From contig CAILKA010000114.1 in the NCBI GenBank assembly GCA_903834645.1, positions 1 to 21,744 of the forward strand: DNA of 21,744 nt, given 5' to 3'. Positions 7,067 through 14,965 of the stretch are shown here, one piece after another. Under the pieces are notes generated by a model that saw only the letters and a list, made by a program, of their open reading frames with translations, was not told the origin of the DNA and made no database searches. This DNA comes from an uncultured beta proteobacterium. GTDB lineage: Bacteria; Pseudomonadota; Gammaproteobacteria; Burkholderiales; Burkholderiaceae_C. Every line of letters starts with the position of its first letter. The stretch's first letter is position 1. Made by a program: the position numbers and the translations under genes.

Positions 7067-8628
7067 GCCGCTGCGCCGGCTGGCTGCGGCACAGCGGGGG
7101 CTGCGACGTGGCGGGCGATGTACTCGGTGTGATCCGGCATGTCGCGTACGGTCATGGCGATCGCCGTGTGCACACCCTCGAAGTGCTGGCGCAGTCGACC
7201 CAGGTCCATCAGATCGACGAATGGGTCATAACTCGCAGGATGAATTCCAAGTCCCGTCATGATGGCGACGAACGAGGGCTCCATGAACCCATTCGGGTCG
7301 TACACCACGACGCGGCCGGTCTGCTTGAACAGCTCGATCTGATGGCGCAGGCCATCAGGCAAGCTGATGTCAGCGCAGTAGCGCCAGAACTCTGAATCCG
7401 AACGCCGGGTGAGCTTGTAGTGCAGGATGATGAAGTCGCGGACGGATTCGTATCGAATCGCCATTAGTCGGTTGAACTCCTCACTCAGCCCTCGATTGAA
7501 CGTCGAGTCAGGGAAGTTCTGGATCAGGGTGCCGACCGCCGTTTCGATGAGATTGAGACTGGTCGACTCGAGCGGCTCCAGAAACCCGGCTGACAAGCCG
7601 ATGGCCACGCAGTTCTTGACCCACTGGCGCCGTCTGCGTCCGGTCGTGAAGCGCAACTGGCGAGGGTCGTCGAGTGGGCGCCCGTCCAGTAACTCGAGCA
7701 GCGCCTTCGCGGCCTCGTCGTCTGTCGTGAACCCGTTGCAGTAGACGTGGCCATTACCGGTGCGGTGCTGCAGCGGAATGCGCCACTGCCAGCCTGCGCG
7801 TTGGGCGGTGGATCGGGTGAACGGCGTCAGCTTTTCCAACCTGGTGCTGGGCACCGCCCACGCACTGTTGCAAGGCAGCTGCGCGCTCCAGTCTTCGTAC
7901 TCCGACTGCATGGCGCCCTGGATCAGCAGGCCACGGAATCCGGAACAGTCGATGAACAGCTCGCCTTCGACGCGGCGCCCGTCGCTCAGGCGCAGCGCGG
8001 TGATGAAGCCGGTCTCGGGATGCAGGTCCACTCCATCGATCTTGGCCTCGATGCGCTTGACGCCGCGCCGCATGGCGTACTCGCGCAGATAGGCAGCGTA
8101 GAGACCGGCATCAAAGTGGAAGCCGTATGAGAACGCGTTGCTGGCCGAAGCCTGCTCGCCTGCCGGCGGCGTGAACCGGTGGTGCCGGGCCATCACGGCC
8201 GGCACGGAAAAGTCCTCCAGGGGCCGCTGGGTGGAGCCGGAGCGAGCCAGGCGCAACCAGTGCAAGTAGGGCGAGCGGCCGTCGATGGTCGGCCCATAGT
8301 CACCGAAGCCGTGGAAGAAGCGGTTGCCGACGTGGCCCCAGTCTCGAAACTCAATGCCCAGCTTGAAGGTCGCCTGTGTCCGGCGAACGAAATCGGCGCC
8401 GTCCAGGCCCAGCGCCCTGTTGTAGTAGCGGATGGTCGGCAAGGTCGCCTCGCCCACCCCGATCGTGCCGATCTCTGGCGATTCGACCAGCACCACCTCG
8501 CAGTGCTTGGCGAGGCGCTGGCTCAAAGGCGCAGCCGTCATCCACCCGGCCGAGCCACCGCCCACGATGACGATCTTGCGGATGGGCGCGGCCCCGGGAC
8601 CCGAGCGTTGCGAAGCGGACGCCGTCAT
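7063..8628 (-). CDS. Tryptophan-halogenase-like FAD-dependent protein
   Basis: This 521-residue flavoprotein belongs to the tryptophan 7-halogenase (PrnA-like) family. I start it at the ATG at 8628, which overlaps the lyase stop as ATGA; the longer frame to 8739 runs inside the lyase gene. Near the N-terminus are the FAD motif VGGGSAG (22-28) and GVGEATLP (57-64). Lys89, in TFKLGIEF, aligns by motif with the catalytic Lys79 of PrnA. WQWRIP at 280-285 is the family signature WxWxIP. Glu351, in GFLEPLEST, matches the second catalytic residue. Genes of this family are often found beside TonB-dependent receptors in carbohydrate loci of proteobacteria that lack SusD, where their role is unsettled and probably not tryptophan chlorination. 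No signal peptide is visible, so it should be cytosolic. Confidence 0.92.
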   Translation of the reverse strand: MTASASQRSGPGAAPIRKIVIVGGGSAGWMTAAPLSQRLAKHCEVVLVESPEIGTIGVGEATLPTIRYYNRALGLDGADFVRRTQATFKLGIEFRDWGHVGNRFFHGFGDYGPTIDGRSPYLHWLRLARSGSTQRPLEDFSVPAVMARHHRFTPPAGEQASASNAFSYGFHFDAGLYAAYLREYAMRRGVKRIEAKIDGVDLHPETGFITALRLSDGRRVEGELFIDCSGFRGLLIQGAMQSEYEDWSAQLPCNSAWAVPSTRLEKLTPFTRSTAQRAGWQWRIPLQHRTGNGHVYCNGFTTDDEAAKALLELLDGRPLDDPRQLRFTTGRRRRQWVKNCVAIGLSAGFLEPLESTSLNLIETAVGTLIQNFPDSTFNRGLSEEFNRLMAIRYESVRDFIILHYKLTRRSDSEFWRYCADISLPDGLRHQIELFKQTGRVVVYDPNGFMEPSFVAIMTGLGIHPASYDPFVDLMDLGRLRQHFEGVHTAIAMTVRDMPDHTEYIARHVAAPAVPQPAGAAA

Positions 8629-9818
8629 GGAGCGGCTGAGCCGTGCGTCAGGCTCTCGAAGAAGATGTTCCAGTCCGACCTCCTCGGACGCGCTGCGCTG
8701 GCAAGCAACTCCTTGGTGTGGGGAAGGTCGATGCCCCATCGGCGGTGATAGTGGTTGTATCCGATGGCCCAGGTATCGAACAGGCTCCTGGTGGCGACGG
8801 GGTCGGCGCAGACTCCCTGCATGTTGCCGGTGTTCACCTGCCTGGCCAGGAGTTCCATGGCCGCGACATAGCGATCCCTGTTGTCGGCGTAAATGCTGTC
8901 ATCCTTCTGGTTCCAGGCCACCTCGGCCGCGCGCAAGGCAGAGGCCAGTGCGTACTGCGTGTGGTGCCCGTTGTCGTTCGGCGGCCTGGAATGGGTGCGA
9001 CAGGTCTCCTGCGTGACGCCGGCCACCCACTGGGTCGGGTTGAACCAGGACGGATCGGTGCGGTTCACACCCACGTCCGTCGGCAGATAGAAGAACCTCG
9101 GATTGCGCATCTTCAGCCGCAGCTTGGCTTCCTCAAACCAGGCTTTGTTCTCGTTGAACACGGCGATGTTGATCAAGGCGTCGATCTGGGTCAGGTCCAC
9201 GTTGCCGTTCCAGTTGCTGGCCTGATGCAAGGCGGGATAGAACTTGGTGGTGAACATGTGCTTGACGTCGGTGCGCTGCTGGTCGGTCCAGCCCCTGTAG
9301 CCGCTCAGCACCTCGGCTGCAGAACCCAGCAGCGCGCCGATCCATCCGGCGTTCAACTGCGACTGGCCGCTGACGCCAGGCTCGACGACATAGCCCGCGA
9401 AGGTCCTGGCCCAGACGTCGAACACCGCGATGGCGTTCCGGGCGTATCGAGGGTCGTCGGTGTAGTACCAGGCCAGCGCATTGGCATAGGCCTTCCTGGC
9501 ATCGTGCTTGGCGTCCCCCTCATCTGACCCGGTGTTGCCGGGTGCCCGACTCCTCGTGTAGGGCGTGGCCAGCTCAAGGAGTGGCCCGAACTTGCCAGTC
9601 TTGCTCCACTGATCCGGCGCCTTCCTGATCTCCTCCTTCACCCTGTCGAGCTCTGCCTTGCCGTTGACAGCACCCGGGTGGACGAAACCGGTGGAGGTCT
9701 GCGCCCAGCAGGAGGCGCCGCCCAGTGGCAAGAGGAGCAGACAGACAAGGGCCCACCGGAGGAAGGGCACTCCCACTCCCATCTTGCGATCGACGGGCGA
9801 CCCTCGTTGTGTGCGCAT
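8625..9818 (-). CDS. Secreted polysaccharide lyase of the alginate-lyase (alpha/alpha)-barrel superfamily (PL38-like?)
   Basis: This is a 397-residue exported protein. A signal peptide ends near residue 39-40 (hydrophobic 18-36, then SCWAQ), so the mature enzyme is periplasmic or released. ATG at 9818 and ATG at 9782 are both possible starts; neither has a clear ribosome binding site. The body is alpha-helical and has alginate-lyase superfamily (PF05426) landmarks: QLNAGWIG (154-161), NWNGN (202-206), VTQETCRTHS (268-277), NDNGHHTQYALASALRAAEVAW (281-302) and GYNHYHRRWG (353-362). The Asn, His and Tyr in these segments are the best catalytic candidates. The family cleaves uronic-acid polysaccharides by beta-elimination, leaving the unsaturated ends that GH88 needs. 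The PL38 assignment is from remembered motif resemblance only. Substrates known in this superfamily include alginate and glucuronan. Confidence 0.82.
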   Translation of the reverse strand: MRTQRGSPVDRKMGVGVPFLRWALVCLLLLPLGGASCWAQTSTGFVHPGAVNGKAELDRVKEEIRKAPDQWSKTGKFGPLLELATPYTRSRAPGNTGSDEGDAKHDARKAYANALAWYYTDDPRYARNAIAVFDVWARTFAGYVVEPGVSGQSQLNAGWIGALLGSAAEVLSGYRGWTDQQRTDVKHMFTTKFYPALHQASNWNGNVDLTQIDALINIAVFNENKAWFEEAKLRLKMRNPRFFYLPTDVGVNRTDPSWFNPTQWVAGVTQETCRTHSRPPNDNGHHTQYALASALRAAEVAWNQKDDSIYADNRDRYVAAMELLARQVNTGNMQGVCADPVATRSLFDTWAIGYNHYHRRWGIDLPHTKELLASAARPRRSDWNIFFESLTHGSAAP

Positions 9819-9862
9819 GGCTTGGGCTGGTATCCGGGGCAGCCTGAAGAACGTGCGCGTCC

Positions 9863-9888
9863 AGGATGAGGGTCGCGACCCTCATCCT
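9863..9888. repeat. Perfect 26-bp palindrome between receptor and lyase genes
   Basis: AGGATGAGGGTCG is followed at once by its exact reverse complement, giving a 13-bp perfect dyad. In RNA it would form a strong GC-rich stem with a small loop. It sits 40 bases after the receptor stop and 44 bases before the lyase start. On the mRNA strand no T-run follows, so it is a poor classical terminator. An mRNA-stabilising or attenuating hairpin that lets the receptor be made in excess is more likely. Confidence 0.7.
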
Positions 9889-9928
9889 GTTTCGTGCACG
9901 CGCCTCGGAGACGTCTCGGACTTTTACT

Positions 9929-12900
9929 CTAGAAGGTGTACCGCACCGAGAGGCTGTAGCGCGGACCGGTCGAAATCCAGGCGTGGTCGATCATGCCGAC
10001 GTGCTGCTGCATCTGCTGCTTGAACACGGAGTCGGTGAGGTTCTGCACCTCGACACCCACCGACAAGTTGTTGGCGAACTTGTAGAACACCGATGCATCG
10101 ACTTGTCCGTAGGCGGCAGCCCACAGCGGCAGCGCGTAGTTCAGGTTGGTGGCACCGAAGTTCGGGCTCGCCGGATTCGTGTCCTTGCCATCACTGAACA
10201 GCGTTCCGAATGAGTTCCGAATCCCTTGCAGATACTTCGAGCGCCAGTTGTAGGCCAGCCGGGCTGAAACCGGCCCCTGCTCGTACATGAGGGCGAAGTT
10301 GATCGTGTTGCGCGACAGCCCCGTGAGCGGGAGGCCGCTGAAGGTTCGGCCGTCGGTGTCGCAGCCGTTGTTCCAGCGGTTGAAGTTGTCACTGTTGCCC
10401 GCGCCACCCGAGCAGTAGGCTGCGTTGACCGGGTTGTACAGCGTGCGTTTGCTGTCGACATAGGTGTAGCTCGCCTGCACACCGAAGCCACGCGCCCAGT
10501 TGGGCAGATTTTCATAGAACTGCTGGTAGGCGACCTCGAAGCCCTTTGCAGTTCCGCTGGCGCCACTGACCGGGGAGGTCACCGAGAAATTCTGAGGCGT
10601 TCCGTTGACGTCAGGAATCGCGAAGGTGCGTGACTGCGTCACGATGATGTCCTTCAGCCTCTTGTCAAAGGCTGCGAACGTCAGAGAGCCCGCCTTTGCA
10701 AAGTACCACTCCGCGGTCAGGTCAACCTGCTTGGAGGTGACGGGCTTCAGGAGCGGATTGCCGTCGGAGTTTCCGGTCTGGTTCACGCTCTGGACGGTGA
10801 TCGCGCCGGTGCCCGGATTGGTCGTCGTTCTCACGTCCTGCGTGAGGGTGGTGTAGCCCTGCAACTGCGAGAAGTCAGGCCGGGACACGGCTTCGGAGTA
10901 GGCCAGACGGTACTGCAGATTGTTGCTTGCCTTCATGCGCAGGTTCAAGCTCGGCAACAGGTTGTGGTACGTGTGCTCGTAGTTCTGGGCCTTGGCGAAG
11001 TTGGGAATGTTCGGGACCGGCAGGCCACCAATCGGCACGCCCGGCGGGAAGTTGGTTCCACTGGCCGAGAAAACGGTGTATCCGGCTGCCTTGGTCTTCG
11101 TGCTGATGTAGCGAATGCCGAGATTGCCGTCGACCGGGAACTTCCAGTCGTCAAACCCGAACTTCATCTGCGTGTAGAAGGCCTGGGTCCTCTCATCCAC
11201 TTCGTTGCGACCAGAAGGGTCGCTGCCGAACACTGCTGTGCGCTGGTAGCCGGGCGTGCTCCATTGCGTGCAGTCACCCCATCCGTTCGCGGCCTTCTGC
11301 TCTTCGCACAGGATCTTGTGGTAATTGTGGAGTTGGTCGTAAGACTTCTGGACGTCGCGAAGATAGGCCTGCGTGGCGAAGATGCCGGGCGGCGGGGTAA
11401 TCTTGCCGCCGAAGAAGTTCTTGAAGGTATGGGTGCTCGTCGCGCCCGGCGTCGCGAATCGCGGGTCCCCGAGATACGCCAAGCCTGAAATGTTCCAGCC
11501 CAGCATCCAGGGTTGCGTCACGGCCTGCCAGTTGTAGCTGGGAACGTCGTTCGTGATGCTCGACTGACGATCATTGAAGCGCACGCCCATCTGGAGCTTG
11601 TGCAGCACCGGGTGGTCGAGCGAGTACTCGATGTCGCCCTTCCAGGCCTTGCTCTTCGCGGTGGACCGATCCTGGTGGTCCATCGTGTAGGCCCAGTAGT
11701 GCTTGCTGGGATTTGCCAGGTTCGCCAGATCGCTCTGGTCGAAGATCAGCTTGGGGACGGAGCCCGTGAGGTCCAGGCCCTGCTTCTGCAACTGGTGGCC
11801 AGTTGCGATCTCGGAGGCGAAGCCGGCTGTGCTGGCCTCGATCACCTGCACGTCCGAACTGAGTTTCAGGCGCGGTGAGTACTTCCAATCGAACTTCCAC
11901 GCGATGTCCTTGGTCGAGGAGTCGCGGCTTTCCACGCGGTGTGCCGGGTTGTGGTTGATGCCGTTGGAACTCGGGTCCGAGAGCGTTCCGCTCTTGAAGA
12001 TGCCGTTCTCGTCATAGACACCATTGGCCACCTTCATGGTGAAGGGCGAGTTGTGCTCCATCGCCATGAAGCGCTCGGACCAGTTGATCGTGTAGTCAGA
12101 CTTGAAGTACGTCAGGGTGTTCGTGATGTCCTTGATCGGCCGCCACTGCACCGCAACGTACTGACCACCCCGCTCGCGGTCCAGATCCTGGCTGCGCCAC
12201 ATCGCGCCCTTGGGGACCCACACCGTCTTGCCCGGCACCAGTTCGGTGTGCGGGTACATGGGGCTCACCTTGACCTGATCGGCGCGGGTCGCGCTGTCTG
12301 ACTGGGCAACGTCGACGAGCAGGCCAACCTCGCCAAAGCTCGTCGCCCACCGATCGGACAACAGCAAGGAGCCGGAATTTGAGCCCTTGCCGCCCCTGAG
12401 CTTGGAGTAGCTCGTGTCAAATGACAGGGCGCCCTTGAACCCCTTGTAGTCGAAGGGCAGCGCAGTCCTCAGGTCGACCAGGCCGCTGATGCCACCTTCG
12501 ATCTGGGACGCCGAAGGATTCTTGTAGATGTCCACCCGCGACAGCAGCTCGGGCGGCACGTCTTCGAAGTTCAAGGCCCGGCCACCGTTGGCGGAGAACG
12601 AGTCGCGCCCGTTCATCTCGGAGCGCACGTAGTTCAGGCCGCGGATGGCGATGCTGTTGCCCTCGACGGAGAAATGCTGAGGGTCATTGGTCATGGCCCG
12701 ATCGAGCGTCGCGCCGACGATGCGCTGCAGCACCTCGATGACGGAACGGTCCGGCAGCTTGCCGATGTCGTCGGCACTGATCGAGTCGACGATCTCGTCT
12801 GCCTCTTGCTTGAGCTTCTGGGCCGACTGCAAGGCCGCCCGCTGGCCAGTCACCGTCACCTGCGCGGGTTCTTCCTTCTTCTGGGGCTGACTCGGTGCTG

Positions 12901-12988
12901 CCGGTGCCTGCGCCCAGACGGCGCCGCTCGAGATCAAGCCCAGTTGCGCGATGGCTGTCGCTATCAGCGTCTTCCTTGCACGTGCCAT
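9929..12988 (-). CDS. TonB-dependent receptor (Xanthomonas/Caulobacter type)
   Basis: This 1019-residue outer-membrane receptor imports its ligand with energy from TonB. A signal peptide ends around AVWA (residue 26). A TonB-box-like QVTVTGQ is at 43-49. The plug follows, with the segment EADEIVDSISADDIGKLPD (62-80), VIEVLQRI (83-90), IAIRGLNY (113-120) and LLSRVDIYKNPSA (148-160), typical of the TonB-Xanth-Caul family (TIGR01782). The rest is a long barrel ending in YSLSVRYTF with the terminal Phe of outer-membrane proteins. Length is normal for this family. AGGAGA lies 9 bases before the ATG. It is the first gene of the operon, and no SusD gene is nearby. The adjacent lyase and GH88 suggest a uronic-acid oligosaccharide as cargo. 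Confidence 0.96.
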   Translation of the reverse strand: MARARKTLIATAIAQLGLISSGAVWAQAPAAPSQPQKKEEPAQVTVTGQRAALQSAQKLKQEADEIVDSISADDIGKLPDRSVIEVLQRIVGATLDRAMTNDPQHFSVEGNSIAIRGLNYVRSEMNGRDSFSANGGRALNFEDVPPELLSRVDIYKNPSASQIEGGISGLVDLRTALPFDYKGFKGALSFDTSYSKLRGGKGSNSGSLLLSDRWATSFGEVGLLVDVAQSDSATRADQVKVSPMYPHTELVPGKTVWVPKGAMWRSQDLDRERGGQYVAVQWRPIKDITNTLTYFKSDYTINWSERFMAMEHNSPFTMKVANGVYDENGIFKSGTLSDPSSNGINHNPAHRVESRDSSTKDIAWKFDWKYSPRLKLSSDVQVIEASTAGFASEIATGHQLQKQGLDLTGSVPKLIFDQSDLANLANPSKHYWAYTMDHQDRSTAKSKAWKGDIEYSLDHPVLHKLQMGVRFNDRQSSITNDVPSYNWQAVTQPWMLGWNISGLAYLGDPRFATPGATSTHTFKNFFGGKITPPPGIFATQAYLRDVQKSYDQLHNYHKILCEEQKAANGWGDCTQWSTPGYQRTAVFGSDPSGRNEVDERTQAFYTQMKFGFDDWKFPVDGNLGIRYISTKTKAAGYTVFSASGTNFPPGVPIGGLPVPNIPNFAKAQNYEHTYHNLLPSLNLRMKASNNLQYRLAYSEAVSRPDFSQLQGYTTLTQDVRTTTNPGTGAITVQSVNQTGNSDGNPLLKPVTSKQVDLTAEWYFAKAGSLTFAAFDKRLKDIIVTQSRTFAIPDVNGTPQNFSVTSPVSGASGTAKGFEVAYQQFYENLPNWARGFGVQASYTYVDSKRTLYNPVNAAYCSGGAGNSDNFNRWNNGCDTDGRTFSGLPLTGLSRNTINFALMYEQGPVSARLAYNWRSKYLQGIRNSFGTLFSDGKDTNPASPNFGATNLNYALPLWAAAYGQVDASVFYKFANNLSVGVEVQNLTDSVFKQQMQQHVGMIDHAWISTGPRYSLSVRYTF

Positions 12989-13176
12989 TTCTCTTGTCTC
13001 CTATCGGTAGATGTGGGCCAGCACTCGCTGGTGCCTTGCCGGTGAATGGGTGCGCCGTCGAAAGCCAGGACGGGTGCCGCTCGCGCGCGCCGACGACATA
13101 CGAAGACGCAGACTCAGGTGGGTGCCTGCGGGGTGGCGGCCACGCTGGCGTGGCGGGTCGATGGATTCATGGTGTT

Positions 13177-13190
13177 AGAAATCGTTTTCA
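13177..13190 (-). promoter_or_regulatory. Candidate LacI-family operator S1
   Basis: The minus strand reads TGAAAACGATTTCT, a CG-centred pseudo-palindrome of the LacI/GalR kind. It lies 188 bases upstream of the receptor ATG and shares AACGATTTC with S2 and S3. The likely ligand protein is the LacI regulator at 13889-14938. Confidence 0.55.
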
Positions 13191-13358
13191 TTACTGACCC
13201 AGAAGCGAATTCTTCTTACCTGTCGCAGCGCAGACCAAGTGTGCAGCGGCAGCGCGCTAGGCCTGCAGACGGATCCTTTGCATCCGCTGCCCACACGAGG
13301 CCAAGCCTTGAACTGCCACTACGCTCTCGTGCCGACCAGGTCCTGAAACGACCCTGTT

Positions 13359-13372
13359 TGGCAACGATTTCA
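13359..13372 (+). promoter_or_regulatory. Candidate LacI-family operator S2
   Basis: TGGCAACGATTTCA is identical to S3 over 14 bases. It is also flanked by an inverted pair, TTGGCAA at 13358-13364 and TTGCCAA at 13381-13387, which may extend the binding site. Confidence 0.5.
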
Positions 13373-13383
13373 AGATTAGTTTG
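13359..13383 (+). repeat. 25-bp imperfect direct repeat, copy 1
   Basis: It matches copy 2 (13716-13740) at 22 of 25 positions; the first 14 bases are identical and contain operator S2. Confidence 0.6.
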
Positions 13384-13715
13384 CCAACCCGCATGTGAGG
13401 CGTCAAGCGAAAAGCCATGTACTTGGTAGAAGTCCCAGGCCGGACCCGTGGCAGCCAGGCCGCACCAGCTGCGGCAGGCGGAAGCGGCCCAGGCAACACC
13501 GGCTGTTGCGGCCCTTGCAGAGGAAGAATCTCCCGCATCACCGCGTCAACCCTGCGCCGAGCGCAAGGCTTGCACCCTGCAGGCCGCCTGCGTCGTGCCG
13601 GAGACGATGCGTGTCGACATCGCCAATACCGGACAGACAGCCGACTCTTCCACACGATGGACCCCGGGCAGAACCACGATCAGGGCTAGCAGATCACGCG
13701 TCACTTGGATCGGTA

Positions 13716-13729
13716 TGGCAACGATTTCA
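13716..13729 (+). promoter_or_regulatory. Candidate LacI-family operator S3
   Basis: TGGCAACGATTTCA repeats the S2 sequence exactly, 357 bases further right and about 160 bases upstream of the LacI start. Two distant copies of one operator could support DNA looping. Confidence 0.5.
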
Positions 13730-13740
13730 TGATCAGTCTG
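13716..13740 (+). repeat. 25-bp imperfect direct repeat, copy 2
   Basis: It matches copy 1 (13359-13383) at 22 of 25 positions and contains operator S3. Confidence 0.6.
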
Positions 13741-13838
13741 GGCACGGGACATCACCATGTCAAGGGCAGATGCGACTCCCCCGTGAAACCCCTAGGGCTC
13801 GCGTGACCAGACCCAGCCGCAGCATGGTCCAAGCCATA

Positions 13839-13852
13839 GGAAAACGTTATCA
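13839..13852 (-). promoter_or_regulatory. Candidate autoregulatory LacI operator S4 over a -10 element
   Basis: The minus strand reads TGATAACGTTTTCC, one base from the AACGATTTC core of the other sites. It overlaps TATCAT (13848-13853), a good -10 candidate for the LacI gene that starts at 13889, although no clear -35 is seen. This layout fits autorepression. Confidence 0.5.
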
Positions 13853-13888
13853 TTTCTGCGTAACAGCTCTGGTCTCTTGCATCCGGCC

Positions 13889-14938
13889 ATGCCCAAATCG
13901 GGAAACCGCTCTCCATCCCCACAAAGCCGCAGCCTGCCCTCCACGGTGTTGGACGTCGCGAGGCTGGCGGGGGTTTCCCCCAGCACCGTCTCCCGCATCC
14001 TGAATGGCACGGCGCGCGTGGCAGATGACAAGCGGCAGGCGGTCGAGGCGGCCATCGTCAAGCTGAAGTTCCGGCCCAACCTGTCCGCTCAGGGCTTGAG
14101 AAGCGGGTCCACCCGCACCATCGGCGTGCTGACGCAGGAGTTGGAAAGCCCCTACTTCGCCGGTGGCACCAAGGGGGTCGAGGAAGGGCTGGCTGGCAGC
14201 GGCTACGCGCTGATGGTGGTCACCGGAAACTGGAGCGAGCAGGAAGGTCTGGAGCGCGCTCAATTGCTGATCGCGCGCAAGGTCGACGCCCTGGTCATCC
14301 TCGGCGGAAGCCTGACCGATGCGCATGTGGCCGAACTGGCGCAGCACCTGCCCACTGCCATCACGGGTCGCCAGCTGATCGCGCCTGGCGTCTCTTCGTT
14401 CCATTGCGATCAGGTTCACGGCGGTCTGTTGGCCACCGAGCACCTGATCCGGCTGGGGCACCGTCACATCGCCCATATTGCCGGGGCAGCGCATCACCTC
14501 GACTCGACGGAGCGATGTGATGGCTACTTCCTGGCACACGAGAGGGCCGGGCTGAGCGTCGATCCGCGCCTGATCGTGGCCGGCGACTTCCTGGAGGCCA
14601 GCGGCGAGCGCGCGATGCACCAGTTGCTCGAGGTCGGCGCACCGTTCACGGCAGTGTTCTGTGCCAACGACCAGATGCTATGGGGCGCCCGTCGTGCGCT
14701 GTATCGGCGCGGCATCCGCGTGCCCGAGGACATCTCTCTGGTCGGGGTCGATGATCTGCCGCAGTCCGCCTACATGACGCCCCCCATCACCACGGTTCGT
14801 CAGCCCATTCACGACTTGGGTCGCGCGGCGGCGATCGCCGTGTTGCAGGCGCTCGGTGCTGCCCCTCAGCATTCCATCGAGCACCCACCGCTGGAACTGA
14901 TCGTGCGCGAGACGACCGCGCCGCCCCACACCCAGTGA
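13889..14938 (+). CDS. LacI-family transcriptional regulator (first)
   Basis: This 349-residue cytosolic DNA-binding repressor is probably released by a sugar ligand. The N-terminal helix-turn-helix is at about 19-41 (VLDVARLAGVSPSTVSRILNG), followed by the hinge helix near 63-72 (PNLSAQGLRS). A periplasmic-binding-protein-like sensor domain starts at RTIGVL and ends with VGVDDLPQSAYMTPPITTVRQP, which is typical of the family. The frame can begin at a TTG (13877), but I take the ATG at 13889; neither has a strong ribosome binding site. It is divergent from the receptor operon and faces four sites of the right type, so that operon and its own gene are the probable targets. Its inducer may be an unsaturated uronide or a keto-deoxy sugar acid, but this is a guess. 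Confidence 0.93.
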   Translation: MPKSGNRSPSPQSRSLPSTVLDVARLAGVSPSTVSRILNGTARVADDKRQAVEAAIVKLKFRPNLSAQGLRSGSTRTIGVLTQELESPYFAGGTKGVEEGLAGSGYALMVVTGNWSEQEGLERAQLLIARKVDALVILGGSLTDAHVAELAQHLPTAITGRQLIAPGVSSFHCDQVHGGLLATEHLIRLGHRHIAHIAGAAHHLDSTERCDGYFLAHERAGLSVDPRLIVAGDFLEASGERAMHQLLEVGAPFTAVFCANDQMLWGARRALYRRGIRVPEDISLVGVDDLPQSAYMTPPITTVRQPIHDLGRAAAIAVLQALGAAPQHSIEHPPLELIVRETTAPPHTQ

Positions 14939-14949
14939 GCGAGACTGGG
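14931..14949. terminator. Possible hairpin between convergent LacI and kduD genes
   Basis: CCCAGT and ACTGGG form a 6-bp stem with a 7-base loop, starting inside the last codons of the LacI gene. kduD ends 16 bases further right. There is no T-run, so termination is uncertain. Confidence 0.35.
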
Positions 14950-14965
14950 CCGCGCCGGGGTCGGT

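Larger units (their letters stand above)
12989..13888. promoter_or_regulatory. Long gene-free control region between receptor operon and LacI regulator
   Basis: About 900 bases separate the divergent receptor and LacI genes. Open frames here are short, overlap on both strands and show no recognisable domain, so I see no gene. The stretch holds four LacI-type operator-like sites (listed separately), two of them inside a 25-bp imperfect direct repeat. It also has small hairpins near the receptor end (CCAGC-ACTC-GCTGG at 13018-13031 and CCACGC-TG-GCGTGG at 13140-13153). Around the sites, base composition is clearly richer in A/T than in the surrounding genes, as expected for promoter DNA. No convincing -35/-10 pair was found for the receptor. 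Confidence 0.7.

Noticed and set aside
13257..13876. Short open frames on both strands in the receptor/LacI gap (up to about 200 codons)
   Set aside because: They overlap each other, have low-complexity Arg/Pro/Ala-rich translations, no domains, and some run into the LacI gene. Operator-like sites fit better.
14931..14949. Calling a strong bidirectional terminator between the first LacI gene and kduD
   Set aside because: The stem has only six pairs and no T-run on either side; kept only as a low-confidence hairpin.
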